Below are positions 1-8,181 of a DNA stretch of 64,000 nt, one piece after another. The stretch is from the NCBI RefSeq assembly GCF_014201905.1, contig NZ_JACHFM010000002.1, positions 62,001 to 126,000 of the forward strand, given 5' to 3'. Below the pieces are notes generated by a model. It did no database searches, had not been told where the DNA came from, and worked only from the letters and a program-made list of their open reading frames with translations. Numbering within the stretch: position 1 is the stretch's first letter; each line of letters opens with the position of its first letter. Origin of the DNA: Amaricoccus macauensis. GTDB taxonomy: Bacteria > Pseudomonadota > Alphaproteobacteria > Rhodobacterales > Rhodobacteraceae. The translations under genes and the position numbers were made by a program.

Positions 1-672
1 CCGGATGCGCCCCAGCCTGACGTGCCGCCGATGCCGGTCGAAGTGCCTGACCCGGACGTGCCGGTTGAGGACCCTGCGGTCCCGGGCGGTCCTGACGTGC
101 CGATCGACGAGCCGACAGAGGTGCCTCCGGCTCCGTCCGAGCCTGACGTTCCGATCGAGGAGCCCGTGGAGGTTCCGCCGGCGGACCTGCCTCCGGCGAT
201 GCCTGAAGCGCCGGGCGTGGTCGCTGACGGTCAGATTGCAGCGACGGCGCCTGGTCCCGCCGGGGCGGAAACCCGGAGCGACGGCGAGACTGAAACGTTC
301 TTTCTCTTCACCCGAGGCCAGCGTCGTCGGCCGGAAGGCCGCCCGCGTGGTGAGCGCTCGGGTGGTGAGCGCTCGGGTGGTGAGCGCTCGGGCGGCGAAC
401 GCGCTGGCGGCGAGCGTCAGGGTGGCGAGCGTAGTCGGCGCGGTGGTGACGAGGCGCGCGCGAAAGGCGGCAAGCCGCGTTCGGACGAGCGCAAGGGCGA
501 CCAGCGCAAGGCCGACGGCAAGGGTGATCGCAAGGGCGGCAATCGGACGCAGGAAGAGCGCAAGGGAAAGCGGGACGAGAAGCCAGTGGCGGCTCGCGCA
601 CCGCGGCACGAGAAGCCGATCGACCCGGATAATCCGTTCGCTGCGCTCATGGCGCTGAAGCTGCGCCCCTGA
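1..672 (+). CDS. C-terminal tail of a helicase-like protein (5' truncated)
   Basis: The reading frame is open from base 1 and ends at the TGA at 670-672, so only the last 223 codons are present. No catalytic domain is visible. The first 60 or so residues are acidic and proline-rich, with repeats such as PDVPIDEP and PDVPIEEP. They are followed by six 15-bp repeats encoding GGERS-type pentapeptides and then a Lys/Arg/Asp/Glu-rich tail ending in NPFAALMALKLRP. A basic tail ending in an NPFAAL-like motif just before an S4-domain gene is the usual arrangement of the DEAD/DEAH-like helicase of Rhodobacterales. That name rests on context and tail style, not on helicase motifs. The low-complexity tail probably binds RNA or is disordered. 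Confidence 0.6.
   Translation, partial: PDAPQPDVPPMPVEVPDPDVPVEDPAVPGGPDVPIDEPTEVPPAPSEPDVPIEEPVEVPPADLPPAMPEAPGVVADGQIAATAPGPAGAETRSDGETETFFLFTRGQRRRPEGRPRGERSGGERSGGERSGGERAGGERQGGERSRRGGDEARAKGGKPRSDERKGDQRKADGKGDRKGGNRTQEERKGKRDEKPVAARAPRHEKPIDPDNPFAALMALKLRP
349..438 (+). repeat. Six tandem 15-bp coding repeats (GGERS)
   Basis: Six consecutive 15-base units of the form GGTGAGCGCTCGGGT start at 349, 364, 379, 394, 409 and 424. The first three are almost identical and the later ones diverge (GGERA, GGERQ, GGERS). All stay in frame, so copy number can change without a frameshift. Confidence 0.9.
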
Positions 673-677
673 CCGGG

Positions 678-989
678 GTGGGTGACTCGCCAGAGGCGAT
701 TCGCCTCGATAAGTGGCTTTGGCAGGCGCGCTTTTGCAAATCGCGCGCCATTGCCCAGCGCCTTGTCGAGGGCGGTGCGGTGCGCGTGAATACGGTGCGC
801 GTGCAGAAGCCGGCAACGAATGTCCGGGTCGGCGACGGGGTCACGATCGCCTATGCCGGCCGGGTGCATGCTGTGCGAATCGTTGGCCTTGGCGGGCGCC
901 GGGGGCCGGCGAGCGAGGCGCAGACTCTCTATATTGAAGTGGGTGCGCTGGCAGCGCCCCTTGAACCCGGCCCCGAGCCTGATACATAG
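678..989 (+). CDS. S4-domain RNA-binding protein (Hsp15-like)
   Basis: 103 residues starting from GTG. Residues 8-60 form an S4 RNA-binding fold: [16 protein letters not shown], then a glycine-rich loop and [11 protein letters not shown], which match heat-shock protein 15-type S4 proteins. Hsp15 of E. coli binds stalled 50S subunits that carry nascent chains. This protein is shorter (E. coli Hsp15 is about 133 residues) and lacks most of the basic C-terminal extension. It starts five bases after the helicase-like gene stops, so the two are probably co-transcribed. No good ribosome-binding site is visible before the GTG, which fits translational coupling to the upstream gene. Confidence 0.85.
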   Translation: MGDSPEAIRLDKWLWQARFCKSRAIAQRLVEGGAVRVNTVRVQKPATNVRVGDGVTIAYAGRVHAVRIVGLGGRRGPASEAQTLYIEVGALAAPLEPGPEPDT

Positions 990-1050
990 CCATCGCGCAG
1001 GGTGTGACAGGCTTTGCCGAGGAAAAAGGGATGAATCGAGGCCTGGGCCG

Positions 1051-1389
1051 ATGACCTATGTGGTGACGGACAACTGCATTGCCTGCAAATACACCGACTG
1101 CGTCGAGGTGTGTCCCGTAGATTGCTTCTACGAGGGGGAGAACATGCTGGTGATCCACCCCGACGAATGCATCGATTGCGGTGTCTGCGAGCCGGAGTGC
1201 CCGGCCGACGCAATCCGGCCCGATACCGAGCCGAACATGGAAGTCTGGGTCGAGTTCAACCGCAAGTATTCCGAATCCTGGCCGGTGCTCGCGACCCGTC
1301 GGGATCCGCTGCCTGAGGCGGAAGAGCGCGACGGCGAGACAGGTAAGCTCGAGAAGTACTTTTCCGAGGCGCCGGGCGAGGGCGGCTGA
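1051..1389 (+). CDS. fdxA: 7Fe ferredoxin FdxA
   Basis: 112 residues. The N-terminal half carries two clusters of cysteines: [18 protein letters not shown] near residues 8-25 and [12 protein letters not shown] near residues 40-51. These are the ligand patterns of a [3Fe-4S]/[4Fe-4S] FdxA ferredoxin. The C-terminal half (NRKYSESWP onward) is the conserved family extension. It is a soluble electron carrier in the cytoplasm. It lies between the S4-domain gene and carD, an order common in Rhodobacterales. The ATG is chosen because homology begins at MTYVVTDNC; the purine-rich stretch before it is weak. Confidence 0.95.
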   Translation: MTYVVTDNCIACKYTDCVEVCPVDCFYEGENMLVIHPDECIDCGVCEPECPADAIRPDTEPNMEVWVEFNRKYSESWPVLATRRDPLPEAEERDGETGKLEKYFSEAPGEGG

Positions 1390-1692
1390 GCGCAGATTCG
1401 CTCGCAAGTTATCGTGAAACGGTTTTCCGATCCTGTAGCAGGGATTGAAACGTTTGCGGGGCATGGCCACATGCCACTGACGGGTTCAGTTTGGCTTCAC
1501 ACCAACCGGATTTTCTGCTACAAGGTACATCCAATAAAAGTGGTACGGGAAACAAGGCCGAGCAAACTGGCCTGAACTGCGCTGCCCTGACGAGCACGTC
1601 TGAAGCTGGATGGTGTCAACCATCCGGTGGCTTGTTGCGGTGCGGCGGCGGGATGACACCCGATCGCAGTCAGTAAGGAATCGACGCGCAAC
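1390..1692 (+). other. 303-bp gene-free leader upstream of carD
   Basis: No convincing coding region is present. The stretch is less GC-rich than its surroundings around 1500-1560 and contains a TTGGCT / CTACAA-like pair near 1490-1522 that could be a sigma-70 promoter, though a weak match. A strong hairpin lies at 1606-1627 and a smaller one at 1461-1474. This probably includes the carD promoter and an unusually long 5' untranslated region. Confidence 0.4.
1606..1627 (+). other. Hairpin in the carD leader
   Basis: GGATGGT (1608-1614) and ACCATCC (1619-1625) form a perfect 7-bp stem with a four-base loop, extended by a G-T and a C-G pair. No T-run follows, so it does not look like a terminator. 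It sits about 65 bases before the carD start and may be a structured 5' UTR element. Confidence 0.5.
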
Positions 1693-2208
1693 ATGAGCAA
1701 GACGAAGAAGGCGACGGAGTTCCGTCCGAACGATTTTGTTGTCTATCCAGCGCACGGTGTCGGTCGGATCATCTCCATCGACGAGCAGGAGATCGCCGGT
1801 CTGCGTCTTGAGATGTTCGTTATCTCGTTCGAGAAGGACAAGATGACGCTGCGCGTGCCGATCGCGAAGGCGAGCTCCGTCGGGATGCGCCCGCTCAGCT
1901 CGACGGACATCGTGGAGCGTGCCCTCGACACCCTCAAGGGCCGTGCCCGGGTCAAGCGTGCCATGTGGTCGCGGCGCGCTCAGGAATACGAGCAGAAGAT
2001 CAACTCCGGCGATCTCATCTCGATCGCCGAGGTGGTGCGTGACCTGCATCGCAACGATGACCAGCGCGAGCAGAGCTATTCGGAGCGCCAGCTCTACGAG
2101 GCTGCGCTCGAGCGGCTGACGCGGGAAGTGGCGGCGGTGAACGGCATTGAGGAAGTGAAAGCCCAGAAGCACGTGGACGAGGTGCTCGGCGGCCGCGTCG
2201 CCGCCTGA
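1693..2208 (+). CDS. carD: CarD-family transcriptional regulator
   Basis: 171 residues. The N-terminal Tudor-like RNA polymerase interaction domain begins at FRPNDFVVYPAHGVGRI and includes the beta strands through about residue 70. The C-terminal helical domain covers about residues 75-165. CarD proteins bind the RNA polymerase beta subunit and stabilise the open promoter complex, notably at rRNA promoters. Alphaproteobacterial CarD usually has this length. A TAAGGA stretch precedes the ATG at slightly long spacing. The gene is followed by a strong terminator at 2240-2272, so it probably ends a transcription unit. Confidence 0.93.
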   Translation: MSKTKKATEFRPNDFVVYPAHGVGRIISIDEQEIAGLRLEMFVISFEKDKMTLRVPIAKASSVGMRPLSSTDIVERALDTLKGRARVKRAMWSRRAQEYEQKINSGDLISIAEVVRDLHRNDDQREQSYSERQLYEAALERLTREVAAVNGIEEVKAQKHVDEVLGGRVAA

Positions 2209-2239
2209 GGTCCGCTTCCTTCATTCGCGACTGCGAATC

Positions 2240-2272
2240 GGCCCGCTGCTCCCCGGAGCCGCGGGCCTTTTT
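2240..2272 (+). terminator. Rho-independent terminator after carD
   Basis: GGCCCGC (2240-2246) pairs with GCGGGCC (2261-2267). The loop is itself paired (GCTC with GAGC), and five T residues follow at 2268-2272. This is the textbook pattern, 31 bases after the carD stop. Confidence 0.9.
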
Positions 2273-2293
2273 GTGCCTCGTGCGCCGGCATTC

Positions 2294-2320
2294 CGGTCTG
2301 AGCGCCGCGGTCTGAGCGCC
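2294..2320 (+). repeat. Two 14-bp period direct repeats (CGGTCTGAGCGCC)
   Basis: CGGTCTGAGCGCC occurs at 2294-2306 and again at 2308-2320, with one base between. It lies between the carD terminator and the methyltransferase gene, not at a stop codon. It resembles in scale the stop-codon duplications elsewhere in the window. Confidence 0.8.
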
Positions 2321-2408
2321 CCCGAGAGGCGGTCGCCGGGCCAGCGCCTGGGCGCCGCGGGTCGCGCCCGGCTTGAAGCGGCGGGCGTTTGCGGGCACAT
2401 GAGCCCCG

Positions 2409-3614
2409 ATGACCCCCGGTGCCCGCCTCTCCGCAGCGATCGACCTCCTCGACGCGATCCTCGCTGGCGAGCCGGCGGAGCGTGAGCTGACGCGCTGGGC
2501 TCGCGCCAGCCGATACGCCGGGTCCAAGGACCGCGCCGCCGTGCGGGATCTGGTCTTCGATGGTCTCCGCCGCCGCCGCTCGCTGGGCTGGCTCGGGGGT
2601 GGCGACACCGGCCGGGCGATCGTCCTCGCCGGTCAGGCCGCCGCAGGCGCCGAGCTCGACGAACTCTTTACCGGAGAGGGGTTCGACCCGTCCCCGATCA
2701 CCCCGGCAGAGCGCGAGGCGCTGGCGCAAGGCCTCGACGGCGCCCCGGAGGGTGTGCGCTTGGACTTCCCCGACGCGCTCCGCGACGACCTGACCGTCTC
2801 GCTCGGTGACGACTTCGAGCCGGTGCTTCGTGCCATGCAGGAGCGGGCGCCCGTCGATCTGCGGGTGAACACGCTGAAGACCACGCTTGCCGCCGCGACG
2901 GTGGTCCTTGCCCGCGACGGGGTTCAGGTCGGGCCGCAACCGCTGGCCCGCGCCGCGCTGCGCGTCCTTGAGAACCCGCGCCTTGTGGCGGCGAGTCGGG
3001 CCTATACGCAGGGCATGGTGGAGCTTCAGGACGTCTCAAGCCAGCTCGTCGTCGAGGCGGCCGGCGTTCGCCCCGGAATGACGGTGCTCGACTATTGCGC
3101 CGGCGGCGGTGGCAAGACGCTCGCCCTCGCCGCGGCGATGGAGGGGCAGGGCCGCCTGATGGCGTGGGATGCGAACCCGCGTCGCATGGCCGACCTGCCG
3201 GAAAGGGCCCGCCGCGCCGGTGCCTCCGTCCGGATTCTCACCGACGCGGACTGTGCAGCGCTGCGCCCGACGTGCGATCTCGTCCTCGTCGATGCGCCGT
3301 GCTCGGGCACCGGCGCCTGGCGCCGCAAGCCCGATGCCAAGTGGCGGCTCGATCTGCAGCGACTTGAGAGCTTCCCGCCGCTGCAGGACCAGATCCTCGA
3401 CGCTGCCGCGACCAGGGTGCGGCCGGGTGGCGCGCTGGTCTATGCCACGTGCTCGCTGCTTTCCCGCGAGAACGAGGCACGGGCCCATGCCTTCCTCGAC
3501 CGCCACCCGGACTGGACCGGAGAGGGCGATCGTCGCCTCAGTCCACTCGATGGCGGCGATGGCTTCTACTTTGCCCGATTCAGGGCGCCGAAACGACGCG
3601 GTGCCGTGAAGTAA
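2409..3614 (+). CDS. RsmB/NOP-family class I SAM-dependent RNA methyltransferase
   Basis: 401 residues. The N-terminal part (about 1-140) resembles the RsmB RNA-binding domain. The C-terminal Rossmann methyltransferase domain shows the SAM-binding motif I VLDYCAGGGGKTLALA (about residues 226-241), motif IV DAPCSGTGAWRRKPDAKW (about 296-313) with its catalytic-site cysteine, and motif VI YATCSLLSRENE with the nucleophilic cysteine. Members make m5C in rRNA, typically C967 of 16S rRNA for RsmB. Which base this one modifies cannot be told from sequence. It lies between a terminator upstream and cckA downstream, apparently as a single gene. Confidence 0.9.
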   Translation: MTPGARLSAAIDLLDAILAGEPAERELTRWARASRYAGSKDRAAVRDLVFDGLRRRRSLGWLGGGDTGRAIVLAGQAAAGAELDELFTGEGFDPSPITPAEREALAQGLDGAPEGVRLDFPDALRDDLTVSLGDDFEPVLRAMQERAPVDLRVNTLKTTLAAATVVLARDGVQVGPQPLARAALRVLENPRLVAASRAYTQGMVELQDVSSQLVVEAAGVRPGMTVLDYCAGGGGKTLALAAAMEGQGRLMAWDANPRRMADLPERARRAGASVRILTDADCAALRPTCDLVLVDAPCSGTGAWRRKPDAKWRLDLQRLESFPPLQDQILDAAATRVRPGGALVYATCSLLSRENEARAHAFLDRHPDWTGEGDRRLSPLDGGDGFYFARFRAPKRRGAVK

Positions 3615-3695
3615 AGGCGAGTCGATTCAGGGGCTATAAAACCTGTGGTTGTGATAATCGCCTTCGCCTAGAGTGGGGGCGGGAGGATCGCGACC

Positions 3696-5969
3696 TTGGA
3701 GGACAATCAGAAAGCCGGATCTGGTCCGGGAGCGACCGCCCCGGCGATCGCCGGGACTGCGGTGGGACGAACCGGCGCGGGCCTGGCGCTCGCCGGGACC
3801 GCGCTTCTCGTCGCGATCGCAGCCGAGATTGTGAGCGGAGCGGCCGTGGTCGTCGCCTCGCTCGCCGTGGCCATGCTGGTTTTCGGAGGCTATCTGCTGG
3901 CCCTGCGCGGGCGGCACCATCTTGCGTTGCGGCGCGGGCAAGGTGTTGCCCCGATCGACTGGTTCGCCGGCACCGGTGATCCGGTGATCCTGACGAACCT
4001 CGACGGGGTCATCCTCAGCCGCAATCCTGCGGCTCGCGAGGCGCCCGGCTTGCTGGAGCGCGCCACGATCTACCGCCTGACCCGCGAGGCATATCTGAAC
4101 GGTGTGGCCAGCGAGGAGGCCGCCGACGGGCGGACCCGCGTCACTGCGCTGCGCTATGCCCGGAACCGGCTGGTCTGGCGCACCGAACGCCTCCCAGGCG
4201 CCGCACGTACCCTGCCGCCACCTCAGGGCGAGACGCTCGACCTTCCGCGCCTCAGCCGCGAGCCGGATGGGGCGGTCCGGGAGAGCAACGCCAGCGCCGT
4301 CGCCCTCGGCCTCTCCGCGGGTGAGCTTGTCCGCCTGTTCGACGATGCGACCGAGCGACCGGAGGGGGTGCATTTCGTCGCCGAGGGCTCCCGCGCCGTA
4401 CGCGTGGTGCCGCTGCCCGAGCGTGGAGGCTGCCGCGAGGTCGCGCTGGTGCCAATCGACGCTGCCGAGATCGCCGGTCTAGTGCCCGAGCGTTTCCTTG
4501 AAGATCTGCCTGTCGCTCTTGCCCGGCTTGAGCCTGACGGGCGTCTCACCATGGCGAACCAGGCTGCGCGGCAGCTCCTTGGACCGGACGCGCAGCCGGG
4601 CGCGAACATCTGCGCGCTGCTCGAAGGGCTCGGCCTGCCAATCCCGGAACGCCTCGCCGACACCATGAAGGGCCGGGCACTCGGACGCTCAGAGATCGCC
4701 CGCCGGATGGTCGACGGCAAGGAGGTGTTCCTGCAGATCGCCTTCACCCGCACCGTGCTCGAAGGCCAGACGTCGATCTTCGCGGTCGTGTCGGACGCGA
4801 CCGAGCTGAAGACTCTGGAACAACAGTTCGTCCAGAGCCAGAAGATGCAGGCGGTTGGCCAGCTCGCCGGTGGCGTCGCCCATGACTTCAACAACCTGCT
4901 GACGGCGATCAACGGCCACTGCGACCTGCTGCTCATGCGCCACGACGTGGCCGACGTGGAGCACGGCGATCTCATGCAGATCCGCCAGAACGCGAACCGT
5001 GCGGCGGCGCTCGTCCGCCAGCTTCTCGCCTTCTCGCGGAAGCAGACCCTGCGCCCGACGGTGATCAACCTGCTGGACACGCTCGGGGAACTCACCCACC
5101 TGCTCAATCGCCTGCTGACCGACAAGGTGACGCTGCGGATCGAGCACGGCTGCGACCTCTGGCCAGTCCGAGCCGACGAGCGTCAGATCGAGCAGGTGAT
5201 CATGAACCTGGTGGTGAACGCTCGCGACGCCATGCCGCGCGGCGGCGAGGTCAGGATCACGACCCGAAACGCCCGGGTGGAGGTCGACTCGCTGCGCGAC
5301 CGCGCGGTGATCCTCAAGGGCGACTACGTGGTGATCGAGGTCGCCGACTCCGGCCATGGCATCCCGGAGGGCAAGCTCAACAAGATCTTCGAGCCGTTCT
5401 ACACCACGAAGCAGGTTGGCGAGGGCACCGGGCTCGGCCTCTCGACCGCCTACGGCATCATCAAGCAGACCGGTGGCTTCATCTTCGCCGACAGCCCCGA
5501 GGAGCAGGGCGCGGTCTTCACGATCTACCTGCCGGCCTACGAGAAGGGTGAGGCGCCGCTGCCGCCCGTCGCCGAGGCAAGGCGGCCGCGGGATCTGACC
5601 GGGCGCGGCCTCGTGCTGCTGGTGGAGGACGAGGATCCGGTGCGCTCGTTCGCGGCGCGGGCGCTGCGGCTCCGGGGCTATACCGTGGCGGAGGCCGCCT
5701 CCGGCGAGGAGGCGCTCGAGGTCCTGAAGGACGGCGGGCTGCACGTGGACATCATGCTGTCGGACGTGATCATGCCGGGCCTCGATGGCCCCGCGTGGGT
5801 GCGCGAGGCGCTGAAGGCGCGGCCCGATGCCAAGGTCATCTTCATGTCGGGCTACGCCGAGGACTCGTTCGTCGGCGGCGACGGCGGCGTGCCGGGCGCG
5901 GGCTTCCTGCCGAAGCCCTTCACGCTGAACGAGCTGACGGAGAAGGTGAAGGACCACCTTGACGTCTGA
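3696..5969 (+). CDS. cckA: Cell-cycle hybrid histidine kinase CckA
   Basis: 757 residues from a TTG start, preceded by GGGAGGA at 3681-3687, eight bases upstream. Two membrane segments lie at about residues 27-70. PAS-like sensor regions follow (about 90-200 and 260-380), then the HisKA domain with H396 in GGVAHDFNNLLTAINGH. The HATPase domain shows MNLVVNARDAM, EVADSGHGIPEG and GEGTGLGLSTAYG. A C-terminal receiver domain carries the phospho-acceptor D690 in SDVIMPGLDG. CckA is the inner-membrane kinase that feeds phosphate through ChpT to CtrA. This domain order (TM-TM-PAS-kinase-receiver) and the DFNN phosphorylation box are diagnostic. No CtrA-type site is visible upstream. Confidence 0.93.
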   Translation: MEDNQKAGSGPGATAPAIAGTAVGRTGAGLALAGTALLVAIAAEIVSGAAVVVASLAVAMLVFGGYLLALRGRHHLALRRGQGVAPIDWFAGTGDPVILTNLDGVILSRNPAAREAPGLLERATIYRLTREAYLNGVASEEAADGRTRVTALRYARNRLVWRTERLPGAARTLPPPQGETLDLPRLSREPDGAVRESNASAVALGLSAGELVRLFDDATERPEGVHFVAEGSRAVRVVPLPERGGCREVALVPIDAAEIAGLVPERFLEDLPVALARLEPDGRLTMANQAARQLLGPDAQPGANICALLEGLGLPIPERLADTMKGRALGRSEIARRMVDGKEVFLQIAFTRTVLEGQTSIFAVVSDATELKTLEQQFVQSQKMQAVGQLAGGVAHDFNNLLTAINGHCDLLLMRHDVADVEHGDLMQIRQNANRAAALVRQLLAFSRKQTLRPTVINLLDTLGELTHLLNRLLTDKVTLRIEHGCDLWPVRADERQIEQVIMNLVVNARDAMPRGGEVRITTRNARVEVDSLRDRAVILKGDYVVIEVADSGHGIPEGKLNKIFEPFYTTKQVGEGTGLGLSTAYGIIKQTGGFIFADSPEEQGAVFTIYLPAYEKGEAPLPPVAEARRPRDLTGRGLVLLVEDEDPVRSFAARALRLRGYTVAEAASGEEALEVLKDGGLHVDIMLSDVIMPGLDGPAWVREALKARPDAKVIFMSGYAEDSFVGGDGGVPGAGFLPKPFTLNELTEKVKDHLDV

Positions 5970-5985
5970 CGCCGGCGGGCGGGCA

Positions 5986-6498
5986 TCACGGGGGCACCAC
6001 GCCGGCGTCCCTGAGCCCCGTGATTGCCGCGGCGACGATGTCGGCAACGGGCTGGTCGATGTCGACGGTGACGGTGGCGGGCTCGCCGGTCGGGTCCTCG
6101 AGGGTCGCAAGCTGGCTCGTCAGCAGCGAGACCGGCATGAAGTGGCCGGTGCGCGCGCCCATCCGTTCAGTGAGAAGCGCCTCGCTGCCGCTCAGGAACA
6201 CGAAGGCGACCGGGCGCCCCGCGCCGGTGCGGAGCCGGTCGCGATAGCTGCGCTTCAGCGCTGAACACGACACGATGCCGCCGGCGGAGAGGGCCGCGGC
6301 CACCTTGTCGAGCCACGGCCAGCGGTCGTCGTCATCGAGCGGCACGCCTGCCGCCATCTTCGCGACATTGGCGGGCGGGTGCAGGGCGTCGCCCTCGCGG
6401 AACGGCAGCCCGAGCGCCGCGGCGAGCGCCTCGCCGACCGCCGACTTGCCGCAGCCGGAAACGCCCATGACGACGATGGCGGGAGTGGGTGTGGACAT
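5986..6498 (-). CDS. gntK: Gluconokinase (GntK family)
   Basis: 170 residues. A P-loop GVSGCGKSAVGEAL lies at the N-terminus, followed by the family signatures GDALHPPANVAKM (substrate side), DDDRWPWL and CSALKRSYRDRLR. The enzyme phosphorylates D-gluconate to 6-phosphogluconate. The start at 6498 is preferred because GGGAG lies eight bases upstream. An in-frame ATG at 6531 would give an ATGA overlap with the preceding nnr stop but has no ribosome-binding site. It is the second gene of a minus-strand pair with nnr, and it converges on cckA with only 16 bases between. Confidence 0.9.
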   Translation of the reverse strand: MSTPTPAIVVMGVSGCGKSAVGEALAAALGLPFREGDALHPPANVAKMAAGVPLDDDDRWPWLDKVAAALSAGGIVSCSALKRSYRDRLRTGAGRPVAFVFLSGSEALLTERMGARTGHFMPVSLLTSQLATLEDPTGEPATVTVDIDQPVADIVAAAITGLRDAGVVPP

Positions 6499-6527
6499 CG
6501 CGGTGACTCCCGTGGCGGGCGGCGGGT

Positions 6528-8015
6528 TCATGGCAGGACAAGGCCGGCCGGCGCCCAGAGACGCCTGAGCACGGTCCGAAGCGCCGGTTCGAGGTCTTCG
6601 GCGGTGAGGCCGGGGCCCGCCTCGGTACCAGCCGCGCCGTGGAACCAGACGGCGGCGGCAGCGGCCTCGAACCCGGGCATCCCCTGAGCGAGGAACCCGG
6701 TGGCAATGCCGGCGAGAACATCGCCTGACCCCGCCGTCGCGAGCCAGGCCGGGGCGTTGTCGTTGATCGCGACCCGCCCGTCCGGTGCGGCGATCACCGT
6801 GTCGGCGCCTTTCAGCACCACCGTCGCGGCGGCGCGGGCGGCGGCGGCGCGGGCGCGCTCCGGCTTCGGCCCGGTGGTGAGATCGGGGAAGAGCCGGGCG
6901 AACTCGCCTTCGTGCGGCGTCAGGATCACCGGCGCTTCCCGGGCGGCGATGGCGTCGAAGAGCGCATCCGGCGCGTCCTGCCAGAGGGTGAGCGCGTCGG
7001 CGTCGAGAACGAGGGCGACGGGTGCCGCGAGCGCGGCGTCGACGAGGGTGCCTTCGGCGGCACTGAGCCCGAGGCCGGGCCCGAGGGCGGCGGCGGTGAC
7101 GCGGCCGTCGGAGAGCATCGCGCCGAGGCTCTCGGGCCCATCCATGCGACCGAGCATGACGGCGGTCAGGTGGCTGGCGTTGACCACGAGGGCGTCGGGC
7201 GGGCTCGCGACCGTGACGAGGCCCGCCCCGGCGCGCAGCGCCGCGCCGGCGGCAAGCCGGGCGGCACCGGTGCGCGCCAGCCCGCCCGAGACGACGACCG
7301 CGTGGCCACGACGGTACTTGTGCGAACCGGCTCCCGGCGCGCGCATCGACTCGGCCCAGAGGGCGCGGCCGTTGCGCCAGCTCCGGGGTCCGATCGCGTC
7401 GAGGACCGAAGCAGGGATGCCGATGTCGGCGAGGGTCACCTCGCCGCAGAGCTCGCGGCCGGGGCAAAGCAGGTGCCCGGGCTTGAGGCGAAAGAAGGTG
7501 ACCGAGGCGACCGCCTCGATCGCCGTGCCCATCACCTCGCCCGTGTTGCCGGAAACCCCGCTCGGTACGTCGACCGCGATGACGGGCAGGCGGGAGGCGT
7601 TCACCGCGGCGACGATCTTCGCCGCCAGCCCCTCGATCGGCCGGTCGAGTCCGGCGCCGAACAGCGCGTCGACGATGCCCGCCGCCTCGGGCAGAGGCAG
7701 ATCCGCCGGATGCGTCGGGCCACCCCAGCGGTCGAAGGCGATGCGTGCGTCGCCGCTCACGCGGGCCGGATCGCCGAGCAGGTGCACGATCACCTCCCGA
7801 CCGGCGGCCCGGAGGCGGCGCGCGGCGACGAAACCGTCGCCCCCGTTGTTGCCCGGCCCGCAGAGGACGAGGACTCGCCCCTCGGGCACCCGAGCGGTGA
7901 CTGCCCGCGCGACGGCGGCGCCCGCCTTCTCCATGAGCCTGATTCCGGGCACGCCGCCCTCGATGGCGAGGTGATCGGCTGTCGCCATCTGGGCAGTGGT
8001 GAGGAGTTCGAGCAT
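6528..8015 (-). CDS. nnr: Bifunctional NAD(P)HX epimerase / ADP-dependent NAD(P)HX dehydratase
   Basis: 495 residues. The N-terminal YjeF_N epimerase domain (about 1-210) has LVLCGPGNNGGDGFVAAR and VDVPSGVSGNTGE. The C-terminal ribokinase-like dehydratase domain (about 225-490) has HKYRRGHAVVVSGG, LGPGLGLS, LTPHEGEFARLFP and the ADP-binding LATAGSGDVLAGIATG. The fused enzyme repairs hydrated NADH and NADPH. The start is the ATG where homology begins (MLELLTTAQM). Length and domain order are as in E. coli NnrD/E fusions. It is transcribed divergently from the ligase gene at 8182, so the 166-bp gap probably holds both promoters. Confidence 0.93.
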   Translation of the reverse strand: MLELLTTAQMATADHLAIEGGVPGIRLMEKAGAAVARAVTARVPEGRVLVLCGPGNNGGDGFVAARRLRAAGREVIVHLLGDPARVSGDARIAFDRWGGPTHPADLPLPEAAGIVDALFGAGLDRPIEGLAAKIVAAVNASRLPVIAVDVPSGVSGNTGEVMGTAIEAVASVTFFRLKPGHLLCPGRELCGEVTLADIGIPASVLDAIGPRSWRNGRALWAESMRAPGAGSHKYRRGHAVVVSGGLARTGAARLAAGAALRAGAGLVTVASPPDALVVNASHLTAVMLGRMDGPESLGAMLSDGRVTAAALGPGLGLSAAEGTLVDAALAAPVALVLDADALTLWQDAPDALFDAIAAREAPVILTPHEGEFARLFPDLTTGPKPERARAAAARAAATVVLKGADTVIAAPDGRVAINDNAPAWLATAGSGDVLAGIATGFLAQGMPGFEAAAAAVWFHGAAGTEAGPGLTAEDLEPALRTVLRRLWAPAGLVLP

Positions 8016-8181
8016 GGCTTCTCTCGGGGTGCGTTCCGGCGAGCCCGGGCGGCAATTTCTGTCACCGGGTGTCGCGTATCCTGCGCCGCTCGCCGACCGG
8101 CGCGCAAGTCGGTGCAACGGCGGGGCGCCGGGTGGGCAAATTCGCACAGTGCCCTATGATGACCGGGCAAGGGGGACATGC

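Noticed and set aside
349-438. Possible CRISPR-like array
   Set aside because: Units are 15 bp, contiguous without spacers, and in frame within a protein tail.
4689-6110. Long minus-strand frame opposite cckA
   Set aside because: It overlaps the kinase and receiver domains on the other strand and has only compositional content.
6499-6531. Upstream ATG for gluconokinase with an ATGA overlap
   Set aside because: The 6498 ATG has a good ribosome site and matches the family's N-terminus; the upstream one has neither.
6912-8159. Long plus-strand frame opposite nnr
   Set aside because: Biased composition and no recognisable motif; the minus-strand frame carries both complete YjeF domains.
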